DNA from: Pyrus communis
Lineage: Eukaryota; Streptophyta; Magnoliopsida; Rosales; Rosaceae
Direction of reading: 5' to 3'
Length of the DNA: 64,000 nucleotides
Assembly (NCBI RefSeq): GCF_963583255.1
Contig: NC_084819.1
Location: 19,393,460 to 19,457,459, forward strand
Positions 33,295 through 46,726 of this stretch are shown here, piece by piece. Below the pieces are notes generated by a model. It ran no database searches. It saw only the letters and a program-made list of their open reading frames with translations, and was not told the DNA's origin. Position 1 is the first letter of the stretch, and the number at the start of each line of letters is the position of its first letter. Made by a program: the position numbers and the translations under genes.

Positions 33295-35440
33295 TTTAAG
33301 ATCTCTCTCTCTCTCTAACTATCTCAATCTTAATCTCTCTATAAGATTTTGAGTGTAGAAAATGGAATTGAAAAATCAGAAATTCAAACGATGGAGTGTG
33401 ACAATGTTGGCATCTGGTTTTTCACTTCCATAATTTATAGACTCTTTCTAGTTCTTTTCACATTACTGGCATCTGATTTTTTCTAATATTCTTTTTTCAC
33501 TACACGTTTTTCTTTTAAGAAAATTAATAAAAAAAAAGTTTGAAAACTTTAAGTTTTAATGATAAAGGTAAAATAAAAAATAAAGTAAATTAATTTTTTA
33601 ATGTAAAGATATAATTTTTCGTTAAAATAAACAGTACTGTAAATTTTTCATTAAAACTTTATTTTTTCTTCTCTCTTTTGTCAGTACACATTCTTTACTT
33701 GTTTACAACAGAAAAATTAATCTGTTTGTAAAAAAAAAAAAAAAAGTAAAAATATTAAAACGTATTGTGTGGAATACAAACCTAAATTGTCTCCAATCCT
33801 TAATCCATCTCTTGATGGTTCAAAGTTGTCGGCAAGATGAAAACAATATAATCTAATAGAAAGAAGAAACTAACTCAAAAAAAAGGAAAACTTATAACGA
33901 ACAAAGTCACACAAACAACCATACAACTCACATCACTAGTATTGTCCTTGAATAGAATTTGTCTTCATTCAATCTGATCTACACAAAGTGATGCACATAT
34001 ATTACGCTTAATCACTAACCCTCATCCATTGTGTTCCTACCTACCTAAACCGATGCTAGACTGCTTATCACGGCTGACCTAACATCGAGCGGTTATAAAT
34101 AATTTTAAATTTTTTTATTTAATATTGAATACAAACAGTACCTGACGAATACTGACTGCGTGATGTGCAATGAAAGAACACGGTTCACGGATTCCTAGAA
34201 TCCTCACAAAGAGGATCCGGAAAGGATCTAGATAGATAATTGGAAACCACCAAATCCGCAAAGCAAGCCTACACCTTAAATCGTACCAACTAAGGGCGAA
34301 TGGAAATAGGGACAATCCTAGGACCAACCAAGTCCAGAAAATATATATGTGAAGTTCTTTTGAGGACCCTCCGAATGTTTGGTACATGTTTTTTTTTGCT
34401 TATTAAATGTTTGATGTAATGCATGCTAGGCATATCTCGACAGGTTGCGTCAACATGTTGATATGTTGCATCAACATCACGTCATTTCTATCACACTCAT
34501 CAGATTACTTCAGCATATGTTGTTATCTGTTGACATGTACACAACACACTAACCAAGTGAACAAACTAATCTTTTTTTTTTTTTTTTGCACGCATCACGC
34601 TCTATTCTTACTTAAAAAATTATATTTAACACTATGACCCGAAGGTTCAAATCTTGTATCCGCCTAGTAACAACGTGAGCAAATGGATGTCTATCCTTTT
34701 TTTATTTGAGGTTTGTAGTTTGTGAAGCAGCCCTTGATGATGGCTCAACTCTTTGTTTTTTGTATATATTTTTGGTAAGCAAGTTGACAGTGCATGACCA
34801 GCCCTAGTGGAAAAGGAATAATAATAATAACTGATGAGGCATACGACTTCAAATCTAAAGAAGTTTGAAGCAAGAATTCTTCCACTCTTTGAAATTTTGA
34901 GATATGACCAGAAACATTGTAGGTTGTATACATATCCTTCCACACGTCTAAGTTTTTCTTGTATATGTTTACTTTATCAATGGATGTATGGTTGTCTAAT
35001 GTTTGTATTAACTAACCAAAAGTATTAGAAGGAGAATAACATACATATATCTATTCAAATATTAAGATAACAACCTAACATATCAAAAATCTTAAACAAT
35101 CTCTAATGTCGGATAAATTTTAAGATGTGAGTGGATCTACTATTAACACCTCACATTTTTTTTATTTGGCACGTAGGAGGGCAGAACGTGAGGATTACAT
35201 TTGACCTAATAAAAAAATAAAATTAAAAAAATGAAAACCATACTTGGGGATCACAAAATTATTTGTTCATTTCAAGGAAAAGAAATGTTTATCTTGTGAA
35301 TTATGGTGACCCACTTCTTCGGGTCGCGACTTACGTTTGGGTTCGCCCACTTGTTGGAATGAAGTTCGGGTCCAGATCCAACACAATACCCAGCCCAGAT
35401 CCGACGGCAACGAATAAAAGAAGGAAATGGAAAAAAGGGA
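33295..35440. other. AT-rich intergenic DNA with repeat pieces
   Basis: No gene. It contains a second copy of the AT-rich dispersed repeat (33520-33660, compare 24739-24885) and a diverged relative of the 19400-19620 MITE at about 34080-34235 (TGAATACAAACAGTACCTGAC, then ATCCTCACAAAGAGGATC). T runs stand near 34571-34588. Confidence 0.5.
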
Positions 35441-35513
35441 TGGAGACGCGGGGAATCGAACCCCGTGCCTCTCGCATGCGAAGCGAGCGCTCTACCATAT
35501 GAGCTACGTCCCC
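35441..35513 (-). tRNA. tRNA-Ala (anticodon CGC)
   Basis: On the minus strand the sequence starts GGGGACGTAGCTC and ends CCCCGCGTCTCCA. The 7-bp acceptor stem pairs (one G-U), the anticodon stem CTCGC/GCGAG holds loop TTCGCAT with anticodon CGC, and the T arm CGGGG-TTCGATT-CCCCG is complete. A/B box promoters are intact. 73 nt without CCA; no intron. Confidence 0.95.
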
Positions 35514-36949
35514 GTCGTTGTACCTGTGACTAATTAAAATTGTTCTATTTATTCTGTTATATATAAGAGCTTCCAAACAAACTGAATTTGGTTTACTCCA
35601 GCTCCAGTGATGAAATGTGATTAATAATAATCATGTTCTAAAAATTCCCGGCTAGGCTGTCCGTTGTCCCAATTTATCCTGAGACATTTAAAAATTAAGA
35701 AATGACGCCTAGACCTGCTTAGGCACCCGTCTAGTCACTTACCTAGGTCGCAGCTCACTAAGATAGAAAATAGATAACTTTCATTTTGTATGTTATTTTT
35801 TTCAATAAATTGTAAGAGACTTGTTCAATACTTAGATGAAACACACATTATATGCTTGTTCATCATATTTTCATTATGTTTCAATACTTTATAATGTATA
35901 TGTCATTCTATTTTGCAGTTTATGTTGCATTATATATTTTTTAAGTATAAGCAGACACTTATTTATACAATATATAATAATTTTACTTAAATCCACATAG
36001 GTCTCCTAGACCTCGCTGAGCCGCCAAGGCACTAGGCCCCAGCCCGCCGCTTGACTAGCATTTAGCGTCTTTTAGAGCTAGATATTAATTTGTTGTTAAT
36101 TATTGTTTCCCCAACCACTTTGACACATCATTACTGAATTGACATTCTTTATGGCGGTGTTATGATTAGATGGTATAAAGACGATGAGGTTACATCACAA
36201 AACTAATTTGCAATATGAGAAATATATCAACTACTTATAAGGACATGCACTATAGATCAACAAACGGGAGTGACACACGTGACTGTTGGGTACCACAAAT
36301 GAGATAACCTGCTCTGATACTGTAAAAATATGACTACTTGAATTGATATGATTCAATGTATACAATAAATATATATTTGAGCTAACGGTCAATACTTCTG
36401 TATTTTTCATCCACAAACTCAATAAATTTAATCTTAGTCATTGATCTTGTTCGTTGTGGCTTAAAAGTTATCTATTGGGTGAGTAGTGAGCATTATTTAA
36501 AAGGAAATGATATTTTGATTTTCATTAACGAAAGAAAATGATTTGTACACAAAAGCTAAAACATAATTAAGCAGTAAATAAGCAAATAATTGAGCAAACT
36601 AATTACAACAACTTTGACTAAAAAAATTATTGGCTTTATACATCTCTATATAGCTAAGCTCTAGATAACTCCAACTGAGTCTAGTTATGAGTTACGATTT
36701 TATTATCCGATATTGATTTTCTTTTTGATAGATTTATGATTTATCCATAAAATTACTAATTCTTTATCAGAAGAAAAGTCGACCAGAATAAAAATGGAGC
36801 AATTGACCCAGAAGAGAAAAGAAGAGAAAAGCAAGACACGAAGTAGGGAAACTATTAAAATGAAAAAATTAAGAAATGGAATATGCTCAATCATATGAGA
36901 TTTTTCATTTTAGATAATATAATTATAGAATGCTAGACAGGACACAAAC
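35514..36949. other. Intergenic DNA with a hAT-like repeat
   Basis: About 35636-36080 looks like a non-autonomous element: CCCGGCTAGGC near the left end, GCCGCTTGACTAGCATTTAGCG near the right, and GGCGCC-rich borders enclosing AT-rich DNA. The rest shows nothing I can name. Confidence 0.4.
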
Positions 36950-37031
36950 GTCGATATGTCCGAGTGGTTAAGGAGACAGACTTGAAATCTGTTGGGCTTC
37001 GCCCGCGCAGGTTCGAACCCTGCTGTCGACG
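36950..37031 (+). tRNA. tRNA-Ser (anticodon TGA)
   Basis: Starts GTCGATATGTCCGAGTGG and ends GGTTCGAACCCTGCTGTCGACG. The anticodon loop CTTGAAA holds TGA; a long variable arm (TGGGCTTCGCCCGC) marks class II. The acceptor stem GTCGATA pairs with TGTCGAC with wobble. 82 nt, no intron. Confidence 0.96.
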
Positions 37032-40000
37032 AAATTATATTTTTCCACTTTGAGCACCTTGAACTTTTTATTTCATTTTGTTTTTAATATGAATACTACA
37101 TCAATGTAAACTACAGTATAAGAAAGGTTTATCTCGCCGGTTGTAACATCTGAATAAGAAAACTTGGCGATCAATTGAGAGTTAATTTGTATAAGGTCAC
37201 AAAATATTTTCGTAGAAGACGCTCTATCGTAGTGACGAAAATCAATTATGTATATGCACTTTGATGCGGATTTGATTTCTATCATTTTTTTTTATTCCTT
37301 AACAACTAACAGTTTAACCTTTTTGTGTTTTAGGGAGTATCAACACTAGAGATGAAAATTGTTTCTTCACCTTAGTTGAAGAGGAGAGAATTGTTAATGA
37401 TGTACTAAATATAGATGGTTCGGATTATGAAAATACATTGAGAAGTAGACCAGACAAAATGGATATCAAAATGTGTGTAAAAAATGTGTATCCCCTAATC
37501 CTAAACTCTCTCTATATACATATATGGAAAGGATAAGCATACACTATTATTCTCCTCCCACATGTGTGTCCTTGTATGATACTTGTTTCATTTTATTTAT
37601 TCAATTTGATGATCAAAATAAAAAAGTGTGCGCGAACAGCTAAAAGAATGTGTGAAAATCAACGCTCATGTATATCCCTGTCCTTGCTGGCTAATCTATA
37701 AGTTATATATGTACAGAGCAGCCCAATAATTGTGGTTTGTGAGTGGAACAACACATGAAAATGCAGCTTCCAACCATACACACATTGTCAAATAAGAAAG
37801 ATATATGCGTCAAACTCTAATAAGATATTTGTTTTTGTATTTATGCATTAATGAATATGAGTTAAACCATGCAAAAGTATTAAAGATCGATGATTATTAT
37901 AGTATTACAACTTACTTAATTTGTGATTTATTATTGTTAGGAATCATTAATAAGCATGTGTAAAATGTGCGGTTAGTACGTGTGCATGAGTGTGTTAATT
38001 TGTTTTTCATACTATAGCTTATGTTTGAAGCCTTGAACACATAACGAAATCTTAAAGCTAGTTTAAAGCATGTTACAACATAAATGAAATCTATTCCATA
38101 ACCAGTTAAATATGCTGTAACAAATTAAGAACGGTAATAAATTAGATAACTAATAACTTTAATTGTAAATGTATTGTTAGTTTGATAACCATTTTGATTT
38201 TGATTTAATCTTTGCGTTAGGGATAGAGAGATACGTTGGAGAAATAAGAGATATAAAATAGTGAAGAAAATATAGTTCAAGAGATGCAGAAGAAATACAC
38301 AAATAAATCATGGAAACTAAAAATCAAAAGTCTCTGTAAGTTGTTTTTACTTCCAAAATTTTACTTCTACTCTTTCATCTTTGTTTCTCTCTCTTCGTCC
38401 ACCTCTTTCTCAAATATAATTTCTTAACATTTTAAAAACAAAAAATAAAAAACAAAATCCGCAAATAAAATGATCATCCAACGAACATACATATTTCAAC
38501 AATTAGATACACACACACACACGTGTCTTAGGGTGCTGTGATCATATTGTAGCTGGCAATGACTTTTTTTTGTTGGTCGAAGTCTTCCCTAATGGTAGCA
38601 CTCAACAACATACACCCCAGAAAACCCTAACCCTTTTAATTTCGTCCCTTCATTTTTTTTCGTCTTTAATCTGTACGTCACCTCGCAAAAAGTCCCTCTC
38701 AATCCAGTTTTCTAGTTGACTTGTGATGATAAGAATATTATCTCAAGCTCATCTTATATAGTAAGAACTATGAATTCAAACTACTTGTCACCCCAATTAT
38801 ATGGCCAACATTCTAACCTATATAAATGACTTATGCATATCTTAACTTCAACAAGAATCCCATGAAGCTCATGAGACTATAAAAGTAACTATGGCGACGA
38901 AAATTTCGCATCTTATAATGACTGATAACGGAATAATAGTTTGTTGGGATCGATACTGAAGGAACGACTTCAAGCTAACAAATCTCTCTATTTTGCAATG
39001 GTCCAAAATATTAATTAAAAAAATATAACAAAGACAAATAATTCGCCGAATAATGTTAAACTTTCATTGGTATAGTTTTCGTCTGATAATATTGAATTTT
39101 GTTGGGAGAAATAACCTTTTCTGTCAAATACCAGGTTCACCTTGGAGAAGTTTTGCCACGAAAAAAACTCTTTTTTTGCAGTGTACGTAAGCATTGTTTA
39201 GTGGGTAATTCTTACTTTACCACTCTGAAGTATCGTGGTTTTTAAACTTTCATAGATAAGTTTTTTCTTGATCTGTTAGGCTTTCCGTTAGAACCTCCAT
39301 TAACGCATGACGTGACGTCCACGTGGATAATGATTGAATACCAAGTGGCAATCTGACCCCACATGGATATTAAAAAATTAAAACAATAAAAAAAATTGAG
39401 TTTAAAATGAGAATTACGCTTGTTTAGTTTAACTAGCTAGCCAATCAAAATTAACACGTATGCAACGTGTTACCAAAGTTTACACAATCGACTTGTATTA
39501 GAGTGCATGCTGCATAATAACATGCATAATATTGTAGCCTAGTTCATTCTTTTGTGTTTGTTAGGCCATCTTTAACCGAAGGTTGGTCAAAGAGCTCGTT
39601 TTAGCTTTCTGGTCCTTCAAGAAATTAATATTTTAATAAACAATGCATAACCATATTTCTTACCATCTCCACCGAGAGCCAAAGGATTAAACAAATTAAA
39701 TGTAATATAATTAAACATTTAAAATAAATTATGAAGGGAACTACAACTACACTTATATTATAATTGTCCCACATCGGCTGTGAGAGATAAATGAGCAAGG
39801 AAACATGATTATAAAATGAACATCCCAACCTTGATCAAATTACCTTTCTAGGCCCAAAAAATCTAAACCTATAATTAAATATTTATTTGAAAATTTTGGC
39901 CCCAAAAAAAAAAAAAAATTGATGTCAGCATGTAACCTGGTTGGGGGTTGGCTGGCTGGTTGATTTGGGTCAACCGGTTGGCCCTTTAACTATTTTTTGT

Positions 40001-40648
40001 TCAGTGAGGCCTACGAGTTATTTGGCTTGATTTTTGATTGAAAACGATTTTCAAGCTATTTTCGATTCTCTGAATCATTCGTTTAAAGATGACCGTATCT
40101 CCTGCCTTCAGGGTCTGCGTTTTCGGAGCCCTTCATCTGCAGAGCCTGCCTGCTGTCAACAGCAGAGATTCCTCACCGTCTTCACATTAAATTGGCAGAA
40201 AACTTCTGAGACACGTCAACCATGCAATTTATTTTACATTTACACTCACAATAGTACTAATGCTAATTAATCAACTTAATTAGCACGTACATAAGATAAA
40301 ATACACCGATCTTGAAGCATACATGACCTAGCTTCCTAATTACTAAATTCCCTCTCTAACATTAACTTTGACAAACAATAGGAAATCTACAAAAAAAATT
40401 CATCGAAACTTCGAATGAACTGATTCAATCTTGATGTAGAGAGAAAAGTAAACTGTTTTAATCAACTTGATTAAGCCATTTTCCCACTCTACCATTAAAT
40501 GATTAAGTTGGACCCTTAAACCCTAATTACTAGGAAACGGTGCTCTAATTAACTACACGTGCACACTTGCCTCCTTCTCAACGCCGACACTTGAACATCA
40601 TGCCATGTTTTCCTGATTTTCTAGCCAAGTGATGAGCTCATGCTATCA
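37032..40648. other. Long intergenic region, no gene recognised
   Basis: AT-rich, with no frame above about 80 codons. An (AC)n microsatellite stands near 38510-38523. At about 39765-39785 TTGTCCCACATCGGCTGTGAG resembles the start of TRIM LTRs (compare 17768 and 21163), possibly a solo fragment. A slightly GC-richer 40040-40210 is of unknown origin. Confidence 0.45.
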
Positions 40649-41740
40649 TCACCTGGTTGTCACGCAATGCTGGTGCTGGCTCCACATAGGCAAGTTGCCG
40701 TGATGGTTGTGGTGATGGTGATGGACATGGTGGCGGTTCACCAGATTTTGACACCGGCGAAACCCTTCTCCTCCTACCTTCAGCTTCCACTCACCAACAC
40801 TCTCCTCCTCTTTCTCCTCACTAATTATTTCCTCCTCCTCATCAATAAATTCTTCCTCTTCTTCTTCTTCTTCTTGTACTTCTTCTATGCCTTCTAATAT
40901 TGGTTCTTCCTTTTCATGGATGTGAGGTTCGTGGCTAACAAGATTCAATCTCAACCGTCCACCTTCACGATAAGCTCTCAAAATCTCAGGTCTATAAATC
41001 TTTACCTCCGTAAGCTCCAACCTCCCATCTTTCCTCTCAGGCCTCAGATAATACCTTGGATGTCCATTTTGGTTCAATGATGAAAGCGGGGGAGGAAACT
41101 TCTTGGGCTCCACTCTCCTCTCCCCCATCCTCGTCCATTTCGGCGCTCTCTTAATCGAGTGCCTCATCATCCTCAAACATGCATCCTCCTCGATACCATC
41201 TTGATCATTCTCATCAACTTTCTCAGGAACATGGCTAATTCTTTCAATGATCTGATGATCGTCCACCAGCCTCTCGTCCGAGCTTTCAAACCCTAGACTC
41301 TCCGTGCACGACATCAAGCCGTCCACAGCACCTCCTATGTCGTCTATGAACCCAAACCCACCTGGATCTCTCTTTGTTCCAAATTCAAACACCACCGGCG
41401 ACAAAGCTGGCGGTGACGAATCTGATGACGAGGAGGAGGAGGAAGGGGAGGCGGAGGAGGAGGATGATGATTTGATGGATGAAGATTCCAAAACAAGGGG
41501 TTGGCTTTTCATGCGATCGTTATCGGTTGCGGCGACCAATCCTAGTAACCCTCCTCCTCCTGATCCTGTAGAACTTAAAGGCGAAATGTAATGGTGGCAT
41601 TTTAATGGGAGCTTTTCATGAGCATCAACGGAGGTGGGTTTTGTTGTTGCTGTTGTGGGGGTAGTATCTGTGGTGAGGCCAAGGATAGAGTGAGGGGTGA
41701 TCTTTCTACAAAAGCTAATCATCATAATTGGATTTAACAC
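40649..41740 (-). CDS. FAF-like: FANTASTIC FOUR (FAF)-type protein, 363 aa
   Basis: Single-exon gene, normal for the family. The FAF domain lies at about residues 212-266: FPPPLSSLNQNGHPRYYLRP, RKDGRLELTEVKIYRPEILR, REGGRLRL. Before it are a Ser run (about 87-109) and IKRAPKWTRMG; after it an acidic stretch of Glu runs (about 281-324) and a His-rich tail (HHVHHHHHNHH). FAF proteins are plant-specific regulators of shoot meristem size acting in the WUSCHEL/CLAVATA context; that role is known for Arabidopsis members and only inferred here. The start at 41740 has further Mets at residues 6 and 7, so the exact start is uncertain. A TATATAAA stretch (minus strand) stands near 41775. Confidence 0.92.
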   Translation of the reverse strand: MLNPIMMISFCRKITPHSILGLTTDTTPTTATTKPTSVDAHEKLPLKCHHYISPLSSTGSGGGGLLGLVAATDNDRMKSQPLVLESSSIKSSSSSSASPSSSSSSSDSSPPALSPVVFEFGTKRDPGGFGFIDDIGGAVDGLMSCTESLGFESSDERLVDDHQIIERISHVPEKVDENDQDGIEEDACLRMMRHSIKRAPKWTRMGERRVEPKKFPPPLSSLNQNGHPRYYLRPERKDGRLELTEVKIYRPEILRAYREGGRLRLNLVSHEPHIHEKEEPILEGIEEVQEEEEEEEEFIDEEEEIISEEKEEESVGEWKLKVGGEGFRRCQNLVNRHHVHHHHHNHHGNLPMWSQHQHCVTTR

Positions 41741-44700
41741 AATTACAAAATTACTAAACTTATTATGTTTATATAGATTCAGTAGAGAAATGAATAGAAG
41801 GGTGAGGAGGAGGAGGAGAGGAGAGGAGAGGAGAGTAGTAATACATAGAAGACAAAGAAGAATGGAAGAAATTGGGTTTGGTTTTGTAATTTGTAAAGGA
41901 AAAATGGGGAGGAAAGAGAGGAGTGCGAATGGTATTAGTAATATAGACCTCTCGCCAAAGATAGAGCAGCCAAAATGCAGGATGAGAGAGAGAGTAGGGG
42001 GTGGTACTAGTGGGAAGAATGGTGAAGAGAGTGCCAGCGCGACAAAAGAAAAAGTAAAAAAAAGAAAGAATGGAAAAGGTCGTGAAGGAGAGGAGAGAGC
42101 AAAGTATGCCGGGTCCCACGTAAGATGGGCTCAGACTTCGGTCACATCTGCCATTATCTTCCACCAGTCTGCCTAACGCAATCCTCATCACTATCTAGTC
42201 TATCTTGTCTTAACAATTACTTGTTTTTCTCTCCTTTTTTCCTTCGTTTTTTGTTATAGTTTATTTCGTTTTATACCAGTGATATTCTGCATTGTCATTG
42301 GTATCAATATTCCATTGTAAATTTTGTTTGTAAAAAGAGACCAGCTAGTGGTTTCGTCATCACAGTCCATCCTTTCAAGGATTCGAAAAATTCATAGAGG
42401 TATTTCAGTTTTTCTGTAGCCACTATCGTGTGATTCATCAGCTTCGAGAATATTCCACTGTATAACTGAAAATAATCAGAATAATTTACTTTATTTATTA
42501 TTTAAAGATAATTTTAAAAACATTTATCTAATTTATTGACTATTTGGTCATTCTTACAACAATTATGCTAACAAGTGATCAACCATCAATTTCTTTTATT
42601 CATGACTAGCTAACTAACTTTTAAATCAAATTAATTTTTTTTAAAGTAATTTTTAATAAAGAGAATGAATCATAAATATATCATTATTTTACGATGAAAT
42701 TATGTTACTTTGGTAAAAAAAAAGAGAAGAGAAAACATTAATCTTGTATAAGTAGTCATCTAAAGTACGAGTGTGTGATTCGAAATTACATGAAGAGAAT
42801 GAATGTTCATATATGAGATTCGATTTCTCAATATATGCAGCCTGTCAAAATTTCCTTTAGTATTTTGACGTCATGTCAAGTTTCAACATTGACGTGAGGG
42901 GCAGATGTGTATATATCAGATTACTGAATGTTTGCCATATCTATGATTGTGCTACCTGGCACTGCCGCACTTGCAGCTAGTGCTCTGTCCGACCTTCACT
43001 CTGCTTTATATATTCGGTTAATTATTGATGGCAATAGATCTCTATCAAATTCATCAAATTGGCTTTGATCTTCGACGAAGAAAACATGGTTTTGATGAAA
43101 ATCCAATAAAGCAGTAAGCATGCAGTTTAGTTTACATCGCAGGGTTAGCCTTATGAGATTAATCAAATTAGGGTTAGGATTAGAGAATAGGACATAATAA
43201 AGGTCGATATTGTGGTTCTGCTTCACGTGCATGGGGTATTGGGGTGGACCTCCTGTGATTTGTTTGAACTTTGGTGATTCGATAGCATGAAAAAAGCAGT
43301 ACGTGGCATACAGCCCAGAAATTAAAATTGTCGAGTATAACGATCCCATAATCACGTGATATAATTCGATAAATAAAAGATGTGCTTGAAATTTTATGTA
43401 CTGAAAATACATAATATTGATAAATAAATACACGCGTTGAAATAATGTGAATAGGTTTTTTTTCATAAAAGTGTCATGAGGGAGAGAAAAAGGAAGCAAG
43501 AATTAAACTTAAGATCTTTTGATGTATAGTTAAATGTTTTTTAACTGCTTAAACTAAAAGCGTTTATGGATAATTAGATCGATACCACCTAGAAACACAT
43601 CCATATGCATTCTGACTTGCGCAATGCTATTCCCACATATGTTTTTACTATTCCTGCACTTTTGCCATTTTTTGTCATTGATCTTCTTTCAATTCATTCA
43701 ATCCGATAGTCGAAAATTAAGATAAATATGTAATAAGTAAAAATAAGGATCACCCCTTCCAACTTAAGCAGAAGCATTAACTTATGTATTTGTAAAAGGT
43801 AAGCTATTGATATTGGCATTTGGCAAGGACAATTTCCGCCGAAGGGGACATTGGTGCGACATGAAAATCTTAAAAGGTATCCCAAATATCCCAAATATCT
43901 AGATATAAGGTACTAAATCGAAAAAAAAATATCCTAGTATTTTGACAGGGACTTTTCCTTTAAAAAATAAGTTTCGAAGAAAGAGCAACGAGATAAATTG
44001 TACTTTTTCTGTGAGTCTACGTTATAAGTTGCTTTTTCTATGAGCTATAAGCGACCACATAATGATTGTGACTCACGTTTTAATTAGGAAGTAAAAAAGA
44101 ATTGGTTAATTATCTGAGATATAGATATCTTATAGACCATTAGAAATTGTGCCCATGTTTTGTTGTTGGTGTTGAATGTATTAACTGCACCAGACATGAA
44201 TAGTTTTCATACAAAACAACAAAAAAGATGTTATAGCATCTAAAAATCAATGAACAATTGAGACATCTTACTCATATATGAGCCTCAATCTCTATTTCAA
44301 ATCCCTATTGAACAAAAGTCATATTTCTTCTTCAAATTGAATCGATATCATTGATCAAGCAATTAAACATTCATACTGACAAATAATTGACCCAAGAGTT
44401 GAGCAGATATATAGAGATTGGAAAAAGGGCAAGCAATTAAACTATATAATTTAACAAAAGTAAAGGTTAACTCAACTCTTCGAATTAAACTATATATCTA
44501 ATTTACCAGAAAGCTTTGTAAAATTGACAGTTTACTTGATATAAGCACTTAATTTTCCTATTTAAAACAGTTTACCCATTCTTGATAAGTAAAATATAGT
44601 TTAAGCTTAACTTATTAACAGCTTAATACAGTTCAAAAGTATTTTCTATTGTGGCGAGAAGGATAAGCTAATAGCCAACCCACCTTTACTTTTTACTTTT

Positions 44701-46053
44701 TCCAGATGCATATGTACAGTTTACCTACACCCTTATACCATGTGTCTTGAGCTGTTATCTATCCTCCACTTGCAACATTTTCCCTCCTTTGCACGTGAAC
44801 CTCGACTGCAAACGATTTCATCTGTTACCGGTTAATAGAGATGTCTTCTACACGACTGAACTAAAAAGAGGGAGAAAAAACAGTATTAGGAAAACACATT
44901 ATACTCAAAATCATCACACTAAAGATATTTTCAAACAAATCACAATCCATCACACAAAGTGCATCCAACTCCAAGGCAAGACTAAGCAAACACACAAAAT
45001 GTATAAAAACCCAAGAAAAGTAGAAGTGTAACAATATTGTTAAGCATCTGTATTTATTCACATAGATAACGAATATAAGAATTTGATGATCTTGTTACTC
45101 AAGCTCCAAGGAAAAATAAAATAAAACTCAATGGTTAAAATTAATCCTTATGCAAAATGTATTCCTCACATATATATCATTCAAGCACAATGAAATTCAA
45201 TGATTTCAAAAAAAAAAACATCCTGATTCACTTGAGTTCAGGACATTCAAGTACAACGTAATTGAAATATATGCAAGAGATTCCATGAAAACATAACATA
45301 CAAACAAACCTTAATTGAAAGTAGAAAGAAAAACTTGGACATGAAAACCGAAGCTAATATTTGTAACGGGTATAGTTTACTCCCATTATCATACTTTCTT
45401 TCTCTCACTGTCACAATCCCACCCACCGAATCAAAGATCCGCACAAATGGGTGACATCCTCACTCACAATGTTTCTCTTCTCTTCCTATTGTATAAACAC
45501 ATTGTACCATAAATTGGCTCTACATGAGAGAGGGAGTGAGGGAAGAAAGAGAGTGCAAAGAGAGAGAGAGAGAGCGCACAGAGTCATAAATCTGAAACAT
45601 CCCAAAGTTACAAAAGCAATCGGACAAAGTGAGCACCAATGATACCACACCAGTACAAAGAGCATATCACTCACTAGCTAATCTAACTTGAAATGATAGG
45701 GAAAGAACCTTAACTGAGATTTTCAATCCACTGAGACAACCCAAATGAATAGAGAAAAACACAACTAATAAACACGAGGACAAATAACCTGAGAAGGAGA
45801 AACAAACTTCTATGCACAAAAATTTTGTGCAAGTAAACAAACATCCAGTTGTACTGAGACTTGAATGATCCATGTTTTCTAATATAACTTAAACCCAACC
45901 ATGAATTTACAAAAATTTTGGGTAGAATTATTAACATAACTTAGAAAAAAGACTCAACTTTGCAATTAAATTTCTTACGTAACTTAAACCCGACAAATTT
46001 AACTAATTAGATTCATCCACAAAATAGATTTTAACATAATCTCAAAGAGTTTC
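41741..46053. other. FAF promoter side and intergenic DNA
   Basis: Purine-rich DNA at 41800-42110 (GGAGGAGGAGAGGAGAGG and the like) lies upstream of the FAF gene and may be its 5' leader or promoter. Beyond 42200 the DNA is AT-rich and carries no gene that I recognise. A GA microsatellite stands at about 45558-45575. The frame at 43499-42996 (minus) is judged below. Confidence 0.5.
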
Positions 46054-46059
46054 TTCCAC

Positions 46060-46450
46060 TACTACAATATATGCTATCACCGGCGGACGACAAACCGACG
46101 AGAAATCAAATTTCTGTCGAAAATTTGGCACAAATCCGACATTAAACAATGTAATGTCGCTTTTCAATAGCGACACTATTGCTAGCGTCGCGAAAGGGCT
46201 TCAGTGTCGCTTTTTGAGCTTAATCCGCCACTACACAGTGTCGCTTTAAAGCGACACTAACCTTAACGTCGGTTTAAAGCGACGCATACTTACACGTGCA
46301 TCAGCCATTTAATTATAAATATGCAGTCTACTGTCGCTTTAAAGCGACATTATATTAAAATTAAATAAATAAAATATTCCTTAAACCGACGTTAGATAAC
46401 AATTAAATAAATAAAATATAAAATCTAGTAACGGTCTTAACCGACACTAT
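46060..46450. repeat. Left subterminal palindrome array of the CACTA element
   Basis: Several copies of GTCGCTTTAAAGCGAC (a perfect 16-bp palindrome, for example near 46243 and 46331) and half-sites GTCGGTTT, TGTCGC and GCGACA. It stands directly behind the stop of the Transposase_24-type gene. Confidence 0.85.
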
Positions 46451-46726
46451 ATTTGTTAATAATAATAAGGATAGATGGACAACTGCATGCAATTTCAATT
46501 AATTCCAACTAAAGTAAATTATATAATCAAAATTATAAATTTTAAGATCTAAATAAATAACAAAAACAATAATGCCAAACTGTACATCTAACATTTCACA
46601 TAAAATCCAAAAAGTCGTCCGTCGTAACAAACATTAAATCCGACATTACAAACATAACATAAAAAAACAAAAAGATAGACCAATTATACTGTCGTATTTA
46701 ACCGACAAGAAAAAGAACCAATTAAA

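Noticed and set aside
41304..42176. Plus-strand frames opposite and upstream of the FAF gene
   Set aside because: 41304-41591 is an antisense shadow of the FAF Ser/Glu-coding stretch; 41697-42176 follows purine-rich DNA (Arg/Glu/Gly low complexity).
42996..43499. Minus-strand frame of 167 aa
   Set aside because: No recognisable domain, several hydrophobic/aromatic runs typical of translated AT-rich DNA, no promoter or homologous neighbour evident. Not supported as a gene without expression data.
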